From DAOPXV01 sp035352535 (GTDB taxonomy: Bacteria; Muiribacteriota; UBA9980): DNA of 25,431 nt. Every line of letters begins with the position of its first letter. Position 1 is the first letter of the stretch. The stretch is taken from positions 1 through 25,431 of the forward strand of contig CAZJFS010000053.1 in NCBI GenBank assembly GCA_964545075.1. The letters run 5' to 3'. The notes beneath the pieces were generated by a model that did no database searches, had not been told where the DNA came from, and saw only the letters and a program-made list of their open reading frames with translations. The position numbers were made by a program, and so were the translations under genes. Below, one piece after another: positions 1 through 8,656 of this stretch.

Positions 1-1211
1 TCGGGTTTCATGAGTTTCTGGGCCGCCTTGTATCCATAATTTTTTCGGTTTTCGCCGTTTATTACCTGTATCTATTATCGCGCGATACGTTCGGTGAAAA
101 AGTCGCGGAATGGGCGTGCCTGATATATTCTGTACTTCCGCTCAACGCGTTTTACGCGTCGTCCTTTCAGCCGGAGTCAGCTTTCATGGCGTTCTCGATC
201 GCGGGAATATATTATCTTTGCGAATGGTCGCGTTCGGAAAATTCAGCTCATTTATTGTTTTCGGCCGTTTTAATATCGCTTGCCTGTCTTTTGAAGTTGA
301 CGAACCTCTATCTCGGCCTGCCATTGCTTTATACCTTCCTGAAAAAATACGGCCGGGACGCATTCGCGAGAAAAGAATTCTGGTTTTATGGCGCGATTGC
401 GCTTTTGCCGGTCGCCGCATGGTATCGGTATTCGCATAATATTTATTTAAGCTATGGCCTGACCTTCGGCATATGGGATTACGGCAGCGGAAAATGGCTG
501 AATTCTGATTTTTTAAAATTTAATTTCTGGTACAGTTTCCTTTTTATATCCGTTATCGTAAAGCATTTTGCCTTATTCGGCGCGCCTCTGTTCGCAGCCG
601 GCCTTTTTTATAAAGAGCCGGACGGCCGCAGGCCGGTAACGATTTTTGATATATGGCTCGCTGCTTTCGTGATATACGTGTTTATAGCCGCGCGCGGGCA
701 TTTCCTGCACGAATATTACCAGCTTCCATTGTGCGCCATAGGTTCGGCTTATATCGGAAGAGTATTCGCGGAGAATTTTCAAAACGGGAGGGCCTTGAGG
801 CTATACCTGATCGCCATTATTTTAACTGGTATTTTTATATATGGCGGCTATATAAGGCTGCAGGACCCGGCGTCATCGCCCGAGCTGGCTTTAGCTTCCA
901 TCGCGCGTGAAAAAATAAACGATAAAAAGCCCGTCATATATGTGTCAAGCGCTTCAATTCCATACATGTTCGCTTCCGCCGATCCTGTTTTTTTATATCA
1001 TGCTCGCATGAAAGGATGGATAGCTTCGGCCGAAGAGGCGGACCAGGAGTATGTTTCAGATAAAGTAAAGAGCGGGGCCGGGCATCTGATCGGTTATTAC
1101 GGCTTTTTCGCCGGACCTCGCGGGGCCGCCAGACTGAAATCGCTATTTGACGGAAATTATAAGAAGATATTTGATGATGGAGAAAAATTTATAGTCAGGC
1201 TTTACCGGTGA
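1..1211 (+). CDS. GT-C family (GT39/PMT_2-like) membrane glycosyltransferase, 5' partial
   Basis: The reading frame is open from base 3 to the TGA at 1209-1211, so the start and the catalytic N-terminal loop lie to the left of the window. What remains is a polytopic membrane protein with at least six hydrophobic segments. The visible stretch GRLVSIIFSVFAVYYLY, followed by a loop containing FYASSFQPE, is the pattern of the GT39/ArnT-like superfamily, in which a luminal loop ends in a conserved (Q/R)PE segment. A later HEYYQLP motif matches the conserved H-x-YY-x-LP of the same superfamily. Such enzymes move a sugar from a polyprenyl-phosphate donor to lipid, glycan or protein on the periplasmic face. 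Donor and acceptor cannot be read from the sequence. The gene converges on the next one with only 30 bp between stop codons. The family is fairly sure, the substrate unknown. Confidence 0.8.
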   Translation, partial: GFHEFLGRLVSIIFSVFAVYYLYLLSRDTFGEKVAEWACLIYSVLPLNAFYASSFQPESAFMAFSIAGIYYLCEWSRSENSAHLLFSAVLISLACLLKLTNLYLGLPLLYTFLKKYGRDAFARKEFWFYGAIALLPVAAWYRYSHNIYLSYGLTFGIWDYGSGKWLNSDFLKFNFWYSFLFISVIVKHFALFGAPLFAAGLFYKEPDGRRPVTIFDIWLAAFVIYVFIAARGHFLHEYYQLPLCAIGSAYIGRVFAENFQNGRALRLYLIAIILTGIFIYGGYIRLQDPASSPELALASIAREKINDKKPVIYVSSASIPYMFASADPVFLYHARMKGWIASAEEADQEYVSDKVKSGAGHLIGYYGFFAGPRGAARLKSLFDGNYKKIFDDGEKFIVRLYR

Positions 1212-1241
1212 TCTGAATCTTTTATCCTGCTTGCGGGCCGT

Positions 1242-2846
1242 TTAGTTCCCGGTCAGCTCATAACATATTCCGAATTTATTATATATTTGCCGGTCGTATT
1301 TCGCGTAACGCGATTCCTCGTCGGCGATGACCGGCATTTCAGTCCGGCGTAACGCGGATTTTTTTGAAAGATTATCAAAAACGTCGTTTCTGACGAAAAA
1401 ATTAGTTCCGCGGCATGAGACGGGCTTATACATCTTATAAAATCTTTCGTCGCCGTATATGCCGCTCACGAATGTCCATACCGCGTGAGTTTTTATGATA
1501 TGCGGCGTTTCATCTTCAAAAATATAATCGCCGAAACGCGCATAACCTTTATGCGCGAGGTGGCGGTTGCATAAAAGCGCCGTATCTATGACGCGCAAAT
1601 TCTCCGAATAAAGAAGGAACCCGCCCATATCCGGTCCGGCATATATAAACTTATCAAGGCCGGCCCTGGAGGAAATTATCCTTGCGTTGTTCCATACGCC
1701 GCGAAAACCCTCGACCTGCATCTGCATGGGAGCCAAGCTGACGTAGTAATAAACATTTATGTAGGCGAAGAAAGCCGCGCAGAAAAGGATTATGAACGCA
1801 TTCATAAAGTTAGCGAGTTTTTCCTTTCGCCCAAAAATGCCTGAAAAATAAAGCGCCAGAAACGGGAGAGCCGGAAGGAACATCCGGCCTTTCGGGCCCC
1901 AGTTCGAGCCGATTATAAAATTGAACAAAAGGCCGGCCAGTATAAAAAGCAGCGCCGGATCGCTTTCGAGCCGCGGCTTATACATGACGTCCGGTTTTCC
2001 AGTGGAAAAATCGAACCTGTCGAAGACGACAAGAGCCGCGAAGAGCGGAAGATAATCGAAAAATATGAATAGCAGGGGCGTTATATGAAAACTTAAAAAT
2101 TCCCGGAAATTTAAAAATTCGGGCGTGTAAGGCGTCCATCTTTTAGCGAGCATGGGATTGGTTAAAATATCGTCGAAATAAAGATAATGCCATACATTGT
2201 AACTTAGAAAAACGGCCGCCCATAAATAAAAATGAGGTTTTTTCAGCGCCCCGGCTCCATTTTTCTGAAATTCCAGAATGACGAACGGGACGAGATACCA
2301 TGCGCCCTCATGTCTCGTTAGAATGACGAGCGCGGAGCATATAATAAAAATATAATATGCTCCGCGGTGCTTGTCCCCCGATTCATATGCCGCGTATGAG
2401 GCCAGCAGAAAAAAAGCGTATAGAGGGGTTTCCATTCCGTTTATCGATTCGAACAGCGAGGCGCTCGAAAAAAGATATGTGAAGAGCCCTGTAAAAATAG
2501 CGATCTCATTATTGGTTTTTTTCTTTATTAAAAAATAAAGAAGCCCCGCCGTAGCCGCGTTGAATAGCGCCGCGAGGATTTTGCTTAAAAAAAGCGCCGC
2601 GCTTTCTCCGGCTCCGCATTTAAAAAACGTCCAATTTATAAGCATCCATAAAAACGACGAATAACCTTCGACCCTGTCGGAGTATGCCGACGGCCTTATA
2701 TCACCGGTAGCGGCAAGTGTTTTTGAAAAAGCGATGGTTATGGCGCTGTCGTCCCAGGTGTAATCGAACCTTGATATTACAAGTGCCGCAAAAAGAGAGA
2801 AAAAAATCAGGAGCATGAAATTTTTTCCGGTGAAATATTTTTTCAT
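1242..2846 (-). CDS. GT-C family polytopic membrane glycosyltransferase (AftB/ArnT-like)
   Basis: This 534-residue protein has roughly ten or more hydrophobic segments. After the first membrane segment (about residues 10-25) it carries YTWDDSAITIAF with the Asp pair D32-D33, then RVEGYSSFLW at about 58-67. The DD-x-x-I pattern followed by RVEGY(S/T)xxLW is typical of bacterial GT-C enzymes of the arabinofuranosyl/ArnT-like group, where the aspartates in the first periplasmic loop are catalytic. The C-terminal third (about 385-534) is less hydrophobic and probably periplasmic. The start is firm because an in-frame stop lies directly upstream of the ATG; a GGAAGG ribosome site sits 11 nt away (2858-2863). 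It is transcribed away from the pilus operon and is probably involved in cell-surface glycan assembly. Substrate and linkage cannot be predicted. Confidence 0.75.
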   Translation of the reverse strand: MKKYFTGKNFMLLIFFSLFAALVISRFDYTWDDSAITIAFSKTLAATGDIRPSAYSDRVEGYSSFLWMLINWTFFKCGAGESAALFLSKILAALFNAATAGLLYFLIKKKTNNEIAIFTGLFTYLFSSASLFESINGMETPLYAFFLLASYAAYESGDKHRGAYYIFIICSALVILTRHEGAWYLVPFVILEFQKNGAGALKKPHFYLWAAVFLSYNVWHYLYFDDILTNPMLAKRWTPYTPEFLNFREFLSFHITPLLFIFFDYLPLFAALVVFDRFDFSTGKPDVMYKPRLESDPALLFILAGLLFNFIIGSNWGPKGRMFLPALPFLALYFSGIFGRKEKLANFMNAFIILFCAAFFAYINVYYYVSLAPMQMQVEGFRGVWNNARIISSRAGLDKFIYAGPDMGGFLLYSENLRVIDTALLCNRHLAHKGYARFGDYIFEDETPHIIKTHAVWTFVSGIYGDERFYKMYKPVSCRGTNFFVRNDVFDNLSKKSALRRTEMPVIADEESRYAKYDRQIYNKFGICYELTGN

Positions 2847-2995
2847 TTAACGCGTGGCCTTCCATAAAATATTTAATTTGGCGGGCGTAAGGTGATCGTA
2901 AATATGTTTTAAGCTGTTTTGCCGGATCGGCTTTTTAATAATACTACCAGAATTACTCATAATAATCAACCGGTTAAGTCCGTTCAGATAATTAG

Positions 2996-3024
2996 TTGTA
3001 AATTATACCAAATTGTGATAAAAT
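2996..3024 (+). promoter_or_regulatory. Candidate sigma70-type promoter of the DUF711-PilZ-kinase operon
   Basis: TTGTAA (2996-3001) and TAAAAT (3019-3024) are separated by 17 bp, the ideal housekeeping spacing. They match TTGACA and TATAAT at 4/6 and 5/6 positions. The pair lies 57 bp upstream of the start at 3081, inside the 234-bp divergent gap. The surrounding sequence is AT-rich, so a chance match is possible. Confidence 0.5.
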
Positions 3025-3080
3025 AAAAAACCGAAGTTAATTTTAAAAATTCCCGATTGAGATTTAGTTAGGAGATAAAA

Positions 3081-4445
3081 ATGTCATATTTCAGTTCCTC
3101 TGAGATCCTCGAAACCATATCCATGGTACAGATGGAGCATTTCGATATAAGGACCGTAACGATGGGCATATCGCTTAAGGATTGCGCCCATCCGGATATA
3201 AATGTGTGCGCTGGAAAAGTCTATAAAAAAGTTATGGATTATGCCCGAAATCTCGTGGCCACGGCGAACGATGTTGAAATAAGATACGGCATCCCGATAA
3301 TCAATAAAAGAATATCGGTAACGCCGATATCTATAGTTGGCGAGTCATGCGAAGATACGAATTACACTCCGATCGCGAAAGCGCTCGACCGCGCGGCTCA
3401 CGATCTGGGGATTAATTTTATAGGCGGATTTTCAGCTCAGGTTGAAAAAGGTTTCAGCAAGGGTGATCTGAACCTTATAAATTCAATTCCCGAAGCCCTT
3501 TCAACCACCGAGCGCGTTTGCGGCTCCGTAAATGTCGCTTCCACCAAAGCCGGTATAAACATGGATGCGGTGCTTAAAATGAGCGAGATAATACTCGAGT
3601 GCGCAAGAAGGACGGCGGACCGCGATTCCATAGCGTGCGCCAAACTTGTTGTTTTTTGCAATGTTCCTCAGGATAATCCATTTATGGCCGGCGCTTTTCA
3701 CGGCGTCTCCGAGGGCGAATGCGTCATTAACATAGGTATATCAGGTCCCGGCGTCGTCAGAAACGCCGTATCCATGATAAAAGACGCCTCCTTCGACGAA
3801 CTGGCCGAAACCATTAAAAAAACGGCGTTTAAAATAACGAGGATCGGCGAAATGATGGGGCGCGACGTAGCGAAAAGACTGAACCTGCCTTTCGGCATAG
3901 TTGATATATCCCTTGCTCCGACCCCCGCTGACGGCGACTCGGTCGCCAACATTATCGAAGAGATGGGTATCGAAGTATGCGGAACTCACGGAACCGTATG
4001 CGCGCTTGCGCTTTTAAACGACGCCGTGAAAAAAGGCGGCGTAATGGCCACTTCGCATGTCGGCGGCTTATCGGGCGCGTTCATCCCCGTTTCGGAGGAC
4101 GCAGGAATGATAAAAGCGGTCAACGAGAATGCGCTTTCGCTTGAACGCCTGATCTCCATGACCGCCGTTTGTTCGGTCGGTCTGGATATGGTCGCGATCC
4201 CAGGCGACGTATCAGTCGAATCGCTTGCGGCCATAATAGCCGACGAAATGGCCATAGGAATGATAAATTCTAAAACGACCGCCTGCCGGCTTATTCCGGC
4301 CTTCGGTAAAGAGGTCGGCGACAGCATCAATTATGGCGGCCTGCTCGGCGAAGCGCCCATAATGAATATTTCAAGGCGCCCGTCCACGCTGTTTTCAAGG
4401 CGCGGCGGCAGGATACCGGCCCCGCTCGCAAGCCTTACCAACTAA
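3081..4445 (+). CDS. UPF0210 / DUF711 family protein (PFL-like fold)
   Basis: This 454-residue protein has the usual full length of the family. The N-terminal pattern (an S-x-E-I-x-E-T-I-x-M helix, then HFDIRTVTMGISLKDC) and the block GIPIINKRISVTPISI at about residues 75-90 are hallmark UPF0210/DUF711 sequences. Gly-rich stretches VINIGISGPGVVRNAV and GEAPIMNIS are also characteristic. Structures in this family show a fold related to glycyl-radical enzymes such as pyruvate formate-lyase, but no activity is established and no glycyl-radical motif is evident here. The gene often follows an ACT-domain (UPF0237) gene; no such gene precedes it here. The start is supported by AGGAG at 3070-3074, six bases before the ATG. 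It is the first gene of a tightly packed plus-strand operon leading to the two-component system; its link to pilus control is unclear. Confidence 0.88.
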   Translation: MSYFSSSEILETISMVQMEHFDIRTVTMGISLKDCAHPDINVCAGKVYKKVMDYARNLVATANDVEIRYGIPIINKRISVTPISIVGESCEDTNYTPIAKALDRAAHDLGINFIGGFSAQVEKGFSKGDLNLINSIPEALSTTERVCGSVNVASTKAGINMDAVLKMSEIILECARRTADRDSIACAKLVVFCNVPQDNPFMAGAFHGVSEGECVINIGISGPGVVRNAVSMIKDASFDELAETIKKTAFKITRIGEMMGRDVAKRLNLPFGIVDISLAPTPADGDSVANIIEEMGIEVCGTHGTVCALALLNDAVKKGGVMATSHVGGLSGAFIPVSEDAGMIKAVNENALSLERLISMTAVCSVGLDMVAIPGDVSVESLAAIIADEMAIGMINSKTTACRLIPAFGKEVGDSINYGGLLGEAPIMNISRRPSTLFSRRGGRIPAPLASLTN

Positions 4446-4472
4446 ATTTTTATCAATTAGAAGGTGATCCCT

Positions 4473-5015
4473 TTGTTAATGTGGGATAAAGTATCGAAAT
4501 TTCTCGGCCATCTGGCAAACACAAAATTCGGTTCGTCCAACCGCTCGAATGAATACTTCGAATTTACCGAGTTTCTTCCGCCGAATACCGCCCAGCGCCG
4601 CACGCATTTAAGGCTTGACTTGTTTTTGCCGATAAATTTCTGGCGCGTCATAAAAAAAGCCGGCGGCGCTCAACTTTCCGACGAGTCCGTCGTGAGGGGC
4701 GAGTTCGAAAGAATACAGACGTGCGGCGGTATGGGGCTTAACCTTTCCGGTTCTGGAGTTTTGATAATATCGGCTGAAAAATTCGAGAAAGACGATTACA
4801 TAGAGATCAACGACAGGATATTCGGAAAACAGATGTGTATATACGGCCGGGTCACGCGTTCGACCATGACTAATTTTGATAATTCGCTCATATGCGAATT
4901 CGGCGTCAAATTTCTCAAGATCAGCGATGCTGATCGCGATTTTATCGTAAGGGCTATATTCGACAAGATTAAGATGCTCAGGCAAATAAACGAAGAAAAC
5001 TCCGAAAATTATTAA
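4473..5015 (+). CDS. PilZ domain protein (c-di-GMP receptor candidate)
   Basis: This is a small soluble protein of about 180 residues. A PilZ domain spans about 40-170. The arginine motif RxxxR appears as RTHLR (R43-R47) and the second motif (D/N)xSxxG as NLSGSG (N90-G95). The C-terminal part, CEFGVKFLKISDADRDFIV, matches the last PilZ strand and helix. Both motifs that bind cyclic di-GMP are intact, so nucleotide binding is likely. The linker between the motifs is longer than usual, suggesting a small insertion. The start is uncertain: AAGGTGATC (4461-4469) best fits a TTG at 4473, but an ATG at 4479 is possible, and a GTG at 4464 overlaps the ribosome site and is unlikely. The gene lies 27 bp after the DUF711 gene and just before the TPR protein and sensor kinase. 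This suggests c-di-GMP input into pilus control, which is inference. Confidence 0.82.
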   Translation: MLMWDKVSKFLGHLANTKFGSSNRSNEYFEFTEFLPPNTAQRRTHLRLDLFLPINFWRVIKKAGGAQLSDESVVRGEFERIQTCGGMGLNLSGSGVLIISAEKFEKDDYIEINDRIFGKQMCIYGRVTRSTMTNFDNSLICEFGVKFLKISDADRDFIVRAIFDKIKMLRQINEENSENY

Positions 5016-5032
5016 TTTTTCAGAGGGTTATG

Positions 5033-5524
5033 ATGTTTAATATTTTTGTTTTTCTTAATCCGTACTTAAGCGACGGTTCTTTCAATACCAATAAAATATT
5101 AACGGTAATATTTTCAACCTGCCTTTTTCTTTATACCGTGATATGGATTATAAAATATATCATGTTCAAGATACGCCTGAAGCACTTCGAGATCGCCATG
5201 ATCAAGTTTCCAAATTATGCCGATGTCCGTTACAAAATAGCTGAAATTTATTATAACTATGGCGAATACGCCCTGGCGGAACGCTATTATCGGGAAACGC
5301 TTGCCATCTACCCATTTAATAACGCGGCCAAAATAAAACTTGCCATGCTTCTTATCGAATACCGGGGAAACGTCATGGAAGCATTTAAACTGCTCGCCGA
5401 AATCCGCTTCGCCGCGGACGTTGAACATCGGGCCGCCGTTATAATCGACAATTACTTAAAGAGCAAAAAACTTTATGATAAATTCAGAGCCGCGCACGCC
5501 CCGGCAGCAACAAAATCAAATTAG
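5033..5524 (+). CDS. Membrane-anchored TPR-like protein
   Basis: This protein of about 163 residues has one strong N-terminal membrane segment (about residues 22-46, ILTVIFSTCLFLYTVIWII). A helical region follows with TPR spacing: YADVRYKIAEIYYNYGEYALAERYYRE is followed by A-x-Y-P and a second, weaker helical pair. The tail is basic and probably cytoplasmic. No known family is recognised beyond TPR. Two ATGs are adjacent (5030 and 5033). The ribosome site AGAGGG (5022-5027) is better spaced for the second, at 5 nt, so 5033 is chosen. The 3' end overlaps the kinase gene by about 50 bp, implying translational coupling. A scaffold for the PilZ protein or the kinase at the inner membrane is possible but unproven. 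Confidence 0.7.
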   Translation: MFNIFVFLNPYLSDGSFNTNKILTVIFSTCLFLYTVIWIIKYIMFKIRLKHFEIAMIKFPNYADVRYKIAEIYYNYGEYALAERYYRETLAIYPFNNAAKIKLAMLLIEYRGNVMEAFKLLAEIRFAADVEHRAAVIIDNYLKSKKLYDKFRAAHAPAATKSN

Positions 5525-6992
5525 CGTCCGAAAAAGCCTTAAAATAAGATTCATATTTTTCGTGACGATTCTGACCTTCATAACTATGTCCCTGGTCGCG
5601 GTATTTTCAATAAACCGCGAGAGGCGCATAATAATTGAGAACGTTCTTCAAAAAAGCAATCTTGCGGCAAGAACCGTCGCTAAGGTCGCGTCGGGTATCG
5701 CGCCCTCCGATGTTGAAGAGGCGCGCGAACTTTGCGAAATAATCACTGGAGATACCGACATTTTTTCGATTTATATAAAAAAGGTCGGGGGTTTTTTTGA
5801 AGCGTCCAGAAAAAATGCCATACTTCTTACGGTTTCATCGGGTTCCCTTGAAAATATAGTCGCCGAGCGCCCGGAAAAGAACGAAGTGCTTTTACTGGAC
5901 GATATTTTTCAAATGAAATATTACTTCAAGCTCGGAAACAGTTTTAAATTGTACAGGCCGTTCCGCTTTAAGGATGGCTCCAACGGCGAGGTCTGGCTTA
6001 ACGTGCTCCTGGCCTCGACTCAGAAAGAAATAAACGCCATGCTGCGCCAGCATATAATCCTGACGGCTTTCGTCACGATCTTCGGCGGCCTTATTTCGCT
6101 TATCATGACGCAATTCGTCCTCACTCCGCTTAATCTGCTTATAAAATCGACGCGCGACATAGCCGAAGGCATATACGGCTCGCGCGTCCCGATAACCGGT
6201 TCTGACGAGGTTTCTTATCTTTCGTCGGTTTTTAATGAAATGATGGATCATCTCGAACAAAAGGAAGAATTTGAAAGGCGGATGCAGAACCTCGATAAAC
6301 TTGCCACTGTCGGCCAGCTTGCCGCCGGCATAGCTCACGAGATCAAAAATCCCCTTACTTCGATCAGGAGCCTGGTCGAACTTTTAAAGGAAGACGCCGC
6401 CGGCGACGCCGAAAAATTGAAGGTCATAAACGTCGTCCTTTCTGAAGTCGATCGGCTCAATAAGGTTACCAATGAATTCGTTTCCCTGTCGCGGCCCAGG
6501 GCATACGGTAAATATTCGTTTTTTGATATGAACACCGTTATCCGCAATACTATAATGCTTATGGGGCCGCAGCTTAAAAAAAACGAGGTGTCCATATTTA
6601 CCAATATGAACGCCAAAATCCCCATATACGGCGATCACGACGAAATGGCGCAGGTGTTTTTAAATTTGATAATAAATTCGATGCAGGCCCTTGAAGTTAA
6701 AAAACAGAACCGGAGCATTATTATAAACACTTCCGACGCGCCTGATTACAGCTATGTCGAAATCATCGATAATGGCTGTGGAATAGCGGCCGATAACATT
6801 CCGAAGGTATTCATGCCGTTTTTTACCGATAAAAAAACCGGCACCGGTCTGGGGCTTTCCATAGTTAAAAGGATACTTGACGATGTGAAGGCTGAAATCG
6901 TTATCGAAAGCGAATCGGGGGCCGGGACCGCTTTTAAGATCAAAGTCCCCATTAAAAGTGATTACTCTAAAAACGATGATAAGAAAGCTTGA
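5475..6992 (+). CDS. Membrane sensor histidine kinase (PilS/NtrB-like)
   Basis: This 505-residue kinase has all core elements: membrane segment about 25-46, a periplasmic sensor region about 47-192, a second membrane segment about 193-216, and a HAMP linker about 214-267. The HisKA domain carries H-box AAGIAHEIKNPLTSIR with phospho-acceptor H288. The HATPase domain follows, with N-box NLIINSMQAL (N397-N401), G1 box DNGCGI (432-437), the F-box region MPFF and G2 box GTGLGL (456-461). The AHEIKNPL H-box is the form seen in NtrB/PilS-type kinases paired with sigma54 activators, which fits the gene that follows. The sensor region has no PAS signature I can see; its ligand is unknown. The ATG at 5475 lies inside the TPR gene with only a weak AAGAG upstream, so translation probably depends on coupling. 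Confidence 0.93.
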   Translation: MINSEPRTPRQQQNQISVRKSLKIRFIFFVTILTFITMSLVAVFSINRERRIIIENVLQKSNLAARTVAKVASGIAPSDVEEARELCEIITGDTDIFSIYIKKVGGFFEASRKNAILLTVSSGSLENIVAERPEKNEVLLLDDIFQMKYYFKLGNSFKLYRPFRFKDGSNGEVWLNVLLASTQKEINAMLRQHIILTAFVTIFGGLISLIMTQFVLTPLNLLIKSTRDIAEGIYGSRVPITGSDEVSYLSSVFNEMMDHLEQKEEFERRMQNLDKLATVGQLAAGIAHEIKNPLTSIRSLVELLKEDAAGDAEKLKVINVVLSEVDRLNKVTNEFVSLSRPRAYGKYSFFDMNTVIRNTIMLMGPQLKKNEVSIFTNMNAKIPIYGDHDEMAQVFLNLIINSMQALEVKKQNRSIIINTSDAPDYSYVEIIDNGCGIAADNIPKVFMPFFTDKKTGTGLGLSIVKRILDDVKAEIVIESESGAGTAFKIKVPIKSDYSKNDDKKA

Positions 6993-7012
6993 GATAATAT
7001 AAAGAAAGGTGA

Positions 7013-8524
7013 ATGTACTATATGGCGGTCAGCAAAAACGGCGGCAGGATATTGATAATAGACGACGAGGAAAGCATACTTTTTTCCCTTTTGACGCTTC
7101 TGACGCGCGAGAAATACATCTGCGATACCGCGAATTCAGGCGACGCCGGCCTCAAAAAATTCCGCGACAACCGCTTCGAATACGATCTGGTCATAACCGA
7201 TCTGATGATGCCCGGAACCGACGGCATGCAGGTTTTAAAAACCATTAAGGAGCTCCGCCCTCAGACGTACGTCGTTATGCTCACCGCGCACGGAAATGCT
7301 GAAAACGCGGTTCAAGCGATGAAATTCGGCGCCTACGATTATGTCTCGAAGCCCTATGAAAATGAAAAGATTAAAATAATAGCCCGCCATATCTTTGAAA
7401 AGATAAATCTTGACCGCGAGAATGTTACGCTCAAACACCAGCTCAAAGGCCAGCACAAGCTTATCGGAACCTCGGAGAATATGGTGCTGGTGCGTGAAAA
7501 AATATCGAAGGTAAGCGGGACCGACGTTACGGTTTTAATAACGGGCGAGTCAGGAACGGGAAAGGAACTCATTGCCCGTGAAATTCATCAGCAGAGCAAC
7601 AGGCGCTTTAAAAATTTCGTGACCTTGAATTGCGCCGCGATTCCCGCCGATCTTCTTGAAAACGAGCTTTTCGGACATGAAAAAGGCGCGTACACCGGCG
7701 CGCACAGCGAACAAAAAGGAAAATTCGAGCTGGCCGACGGCGGTTCGCTTTTCCTGGATGAGATCGGCGATATGCCGATGCAGATTCAGGCCAAGGTTTT
7801 AAGGGCGATCCAGGAACAGATCATAGAGCGCCTTGGCGGGACGGCCCCGATAAAAGTGAATGTAAGGATCATAGCGGCCACTAACAAAGATCTCGAAGAA
7901 GAAATAAAAAAGAAAAATTTTCGCGAAGATCTCTATTACCGGCTCAACGTAATAAATATAATTCTTCCCGCGCTTCGCGAACGCCGTGACGATATAATAT
8001 TACTCATAAAACACTTTATTTCAATCTTTAGCGAAAAACTTTTGAGAGCCGAGCCTAAAATAACTTCGGGCGCTCTCGCGATGCTTTCTGAATATGGCTG
8101 GCCTGGAAATGTCCGCCAGCTTCAAAACACCATTGAAAGGCTTCTCGTTCTCTGCGACAAAACCGATATCGACGAGGCTTCGATCCTTGAAACGGCGGAT
8201 CTTAAGGGAATAAGATCTGAACAAACGCCGGCCGCGCCGATCGATATGCCTTTCGCGGCTCTTCAAAACGTCCGCGATTCGAATGGATTGGCCGCGAATA
8301 TTTCCGCTTCTACGTATTGCGTGGAAAAAATAGAGCAAATGTCTTTTTATGACGCCCAGAAGGTGGTAAACGATAAATTCGAGCTGGACTATATTACGCG
8401 CGCGCTTAAAAGAAACGGCGGCAACATAAAAAAAACGGCCGAAAGTATTGGCATCGATCGGTCTCAGCTCCATACCAAAATTAAAAATCTCCGTATCGAC
8501 GTCGATTTGATAAAAGAAAAATAG
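7013..8524 (+). CDS. Sigma54-dependent response regulator (NtrC/PilR family)
   Basis: This 503-residue protein has the standard three-domain plan. The receiver (about 12-130) has acidic residues D17/D18, phosphorylation site D63 in ITDLMMPG, T91 and K113. The AAA+ sigma54-interaction domain (about 145-380) has Walker A GESGTGKE (178-185), the sigma54 contact loop GAYTGA (225-230, a tolerated F-to-Y change in GAFTGA), Walker B GGSLFLDE and the YGWPGNVRQL motif. A Fis-type helix-turn-helix closes the protein (about 455-495, NGGNIKKTAESIGIDRSQLH). It is the partner of the kinase 20 bp upstream. Directly after its stop codon lie two dyad repeats and a -24/-12 promoter in front of the pilin genes, making these its most likely targets. 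Start could be the ATG at 7013 or 7022; AAAGG at 7005-7009 suits neither perfectly. Confidence 0.94.
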   Translation: MYYMAVSKNGGRILIIDDEESILFSLLTLLTREKYICDTANSGDAGLKKFRDNRFEYDLVITDLMMPGTDGMQVLKTIKELRPQTYVVMLTAHGNAENAVQAMKFGAYDYVSKPYENEKIKIIARHIFEKINLDRENVTLKHQLKGQHKLIGTSENMVLVREKISKVSGTDVTVLITGESGTGKELIAREIHQQSNRRFKNFVTLNCAAIPADLLENELFGHEKGAYTGAHSEQKGKFELADGGSLFLDEIGDMPMQIQAKVLRAIQEQIIERLGGTAPIKVNVRIIAATNKDLEEEIKKKNFREDLYYRLNVINIILPALRERRDDIILLIKHFISIFSEKLLRAEPKITSGALAMLSEYGWPGNVRQLQNTIERLLVLCDKTDIDEASILETADLKGIRSEQTPAAPIDMPFAALQNVRDSNGLAANISASTYCVEKIEQMSFYDAQKVVNDKFELDYITRALKRNGGNIKKTAESIGIDRSQLHTKIKNLRIDVDLIKEK

Positions 8525-8550
8525 GTGTTGCGAAAAACCGACACTGTCGG
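8525..8550 (+). promoter_or_regulatory. Upstream activator site 1 (dyad repeat copy 1)
   Basis: GTGTTGCGAAAAACCGACA (8525-8543) begins on the base after the regulator's stop codon and recurs 65 bp downstream with one mismatch. Within it GTGTTG and CGACAC form an imperfect inverted repeat. An additional perfect palindrome, CCGACA-C-TGTCGG (8538-8550), overlaps its right half. Its centre is about 150 bp before the predicted sigma54 transcription start, a normal distance for an NtrC-type enhancer. Binding by the adjacent regulator is inferred. Confidence 0.65.
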
Positions 8551-8589
8551 AAATAAATCACACCCGAATAAAGCCGTTTTTTCCAATTA

Positions 8590-8608
8590 GTGTTGTGAAA
8601 AACCGACA
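8590..8608 (+). promoter_or_regulatory. Upstream activator site 2 (dyad repeat copy 2)
   Basis: GTGTTGTGAAAAACCGACA matches copy 1 at 18 of 19 positions. The 65-bp offset is close to six helical turns, so both copies lie on nearly the same face of the DNA, as expected for cooperative binding of NtrC-type dimers. It is centred about 85 bp before the predicted start of transcription. Confidence 0.65.
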
Positions 8609-8656
8609 GCCGAGTTTTTTAAAAAAGTTTTCATAGTTAAACCGTTGCTTTTGAAC

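Noticed and set aside
1212..1241. Possible terminator between the two convergent glycosyltransferase genes
   Set aside because: Only a weak four- to five-pair stem with a wobble and no T run could be found.
3986..4330. A 114-codon minus-strand frame within the DUF711 gene
   Set aside because: Shadow of a conserved gene; composition reflects the opposite strand.
5892..6338. A 148-codon open frame on the minus strand inside the kinase gene
   Set aside because: Lies opposite the kinase sensor, HAMP and HisKA coding region, with no recognisable domain.
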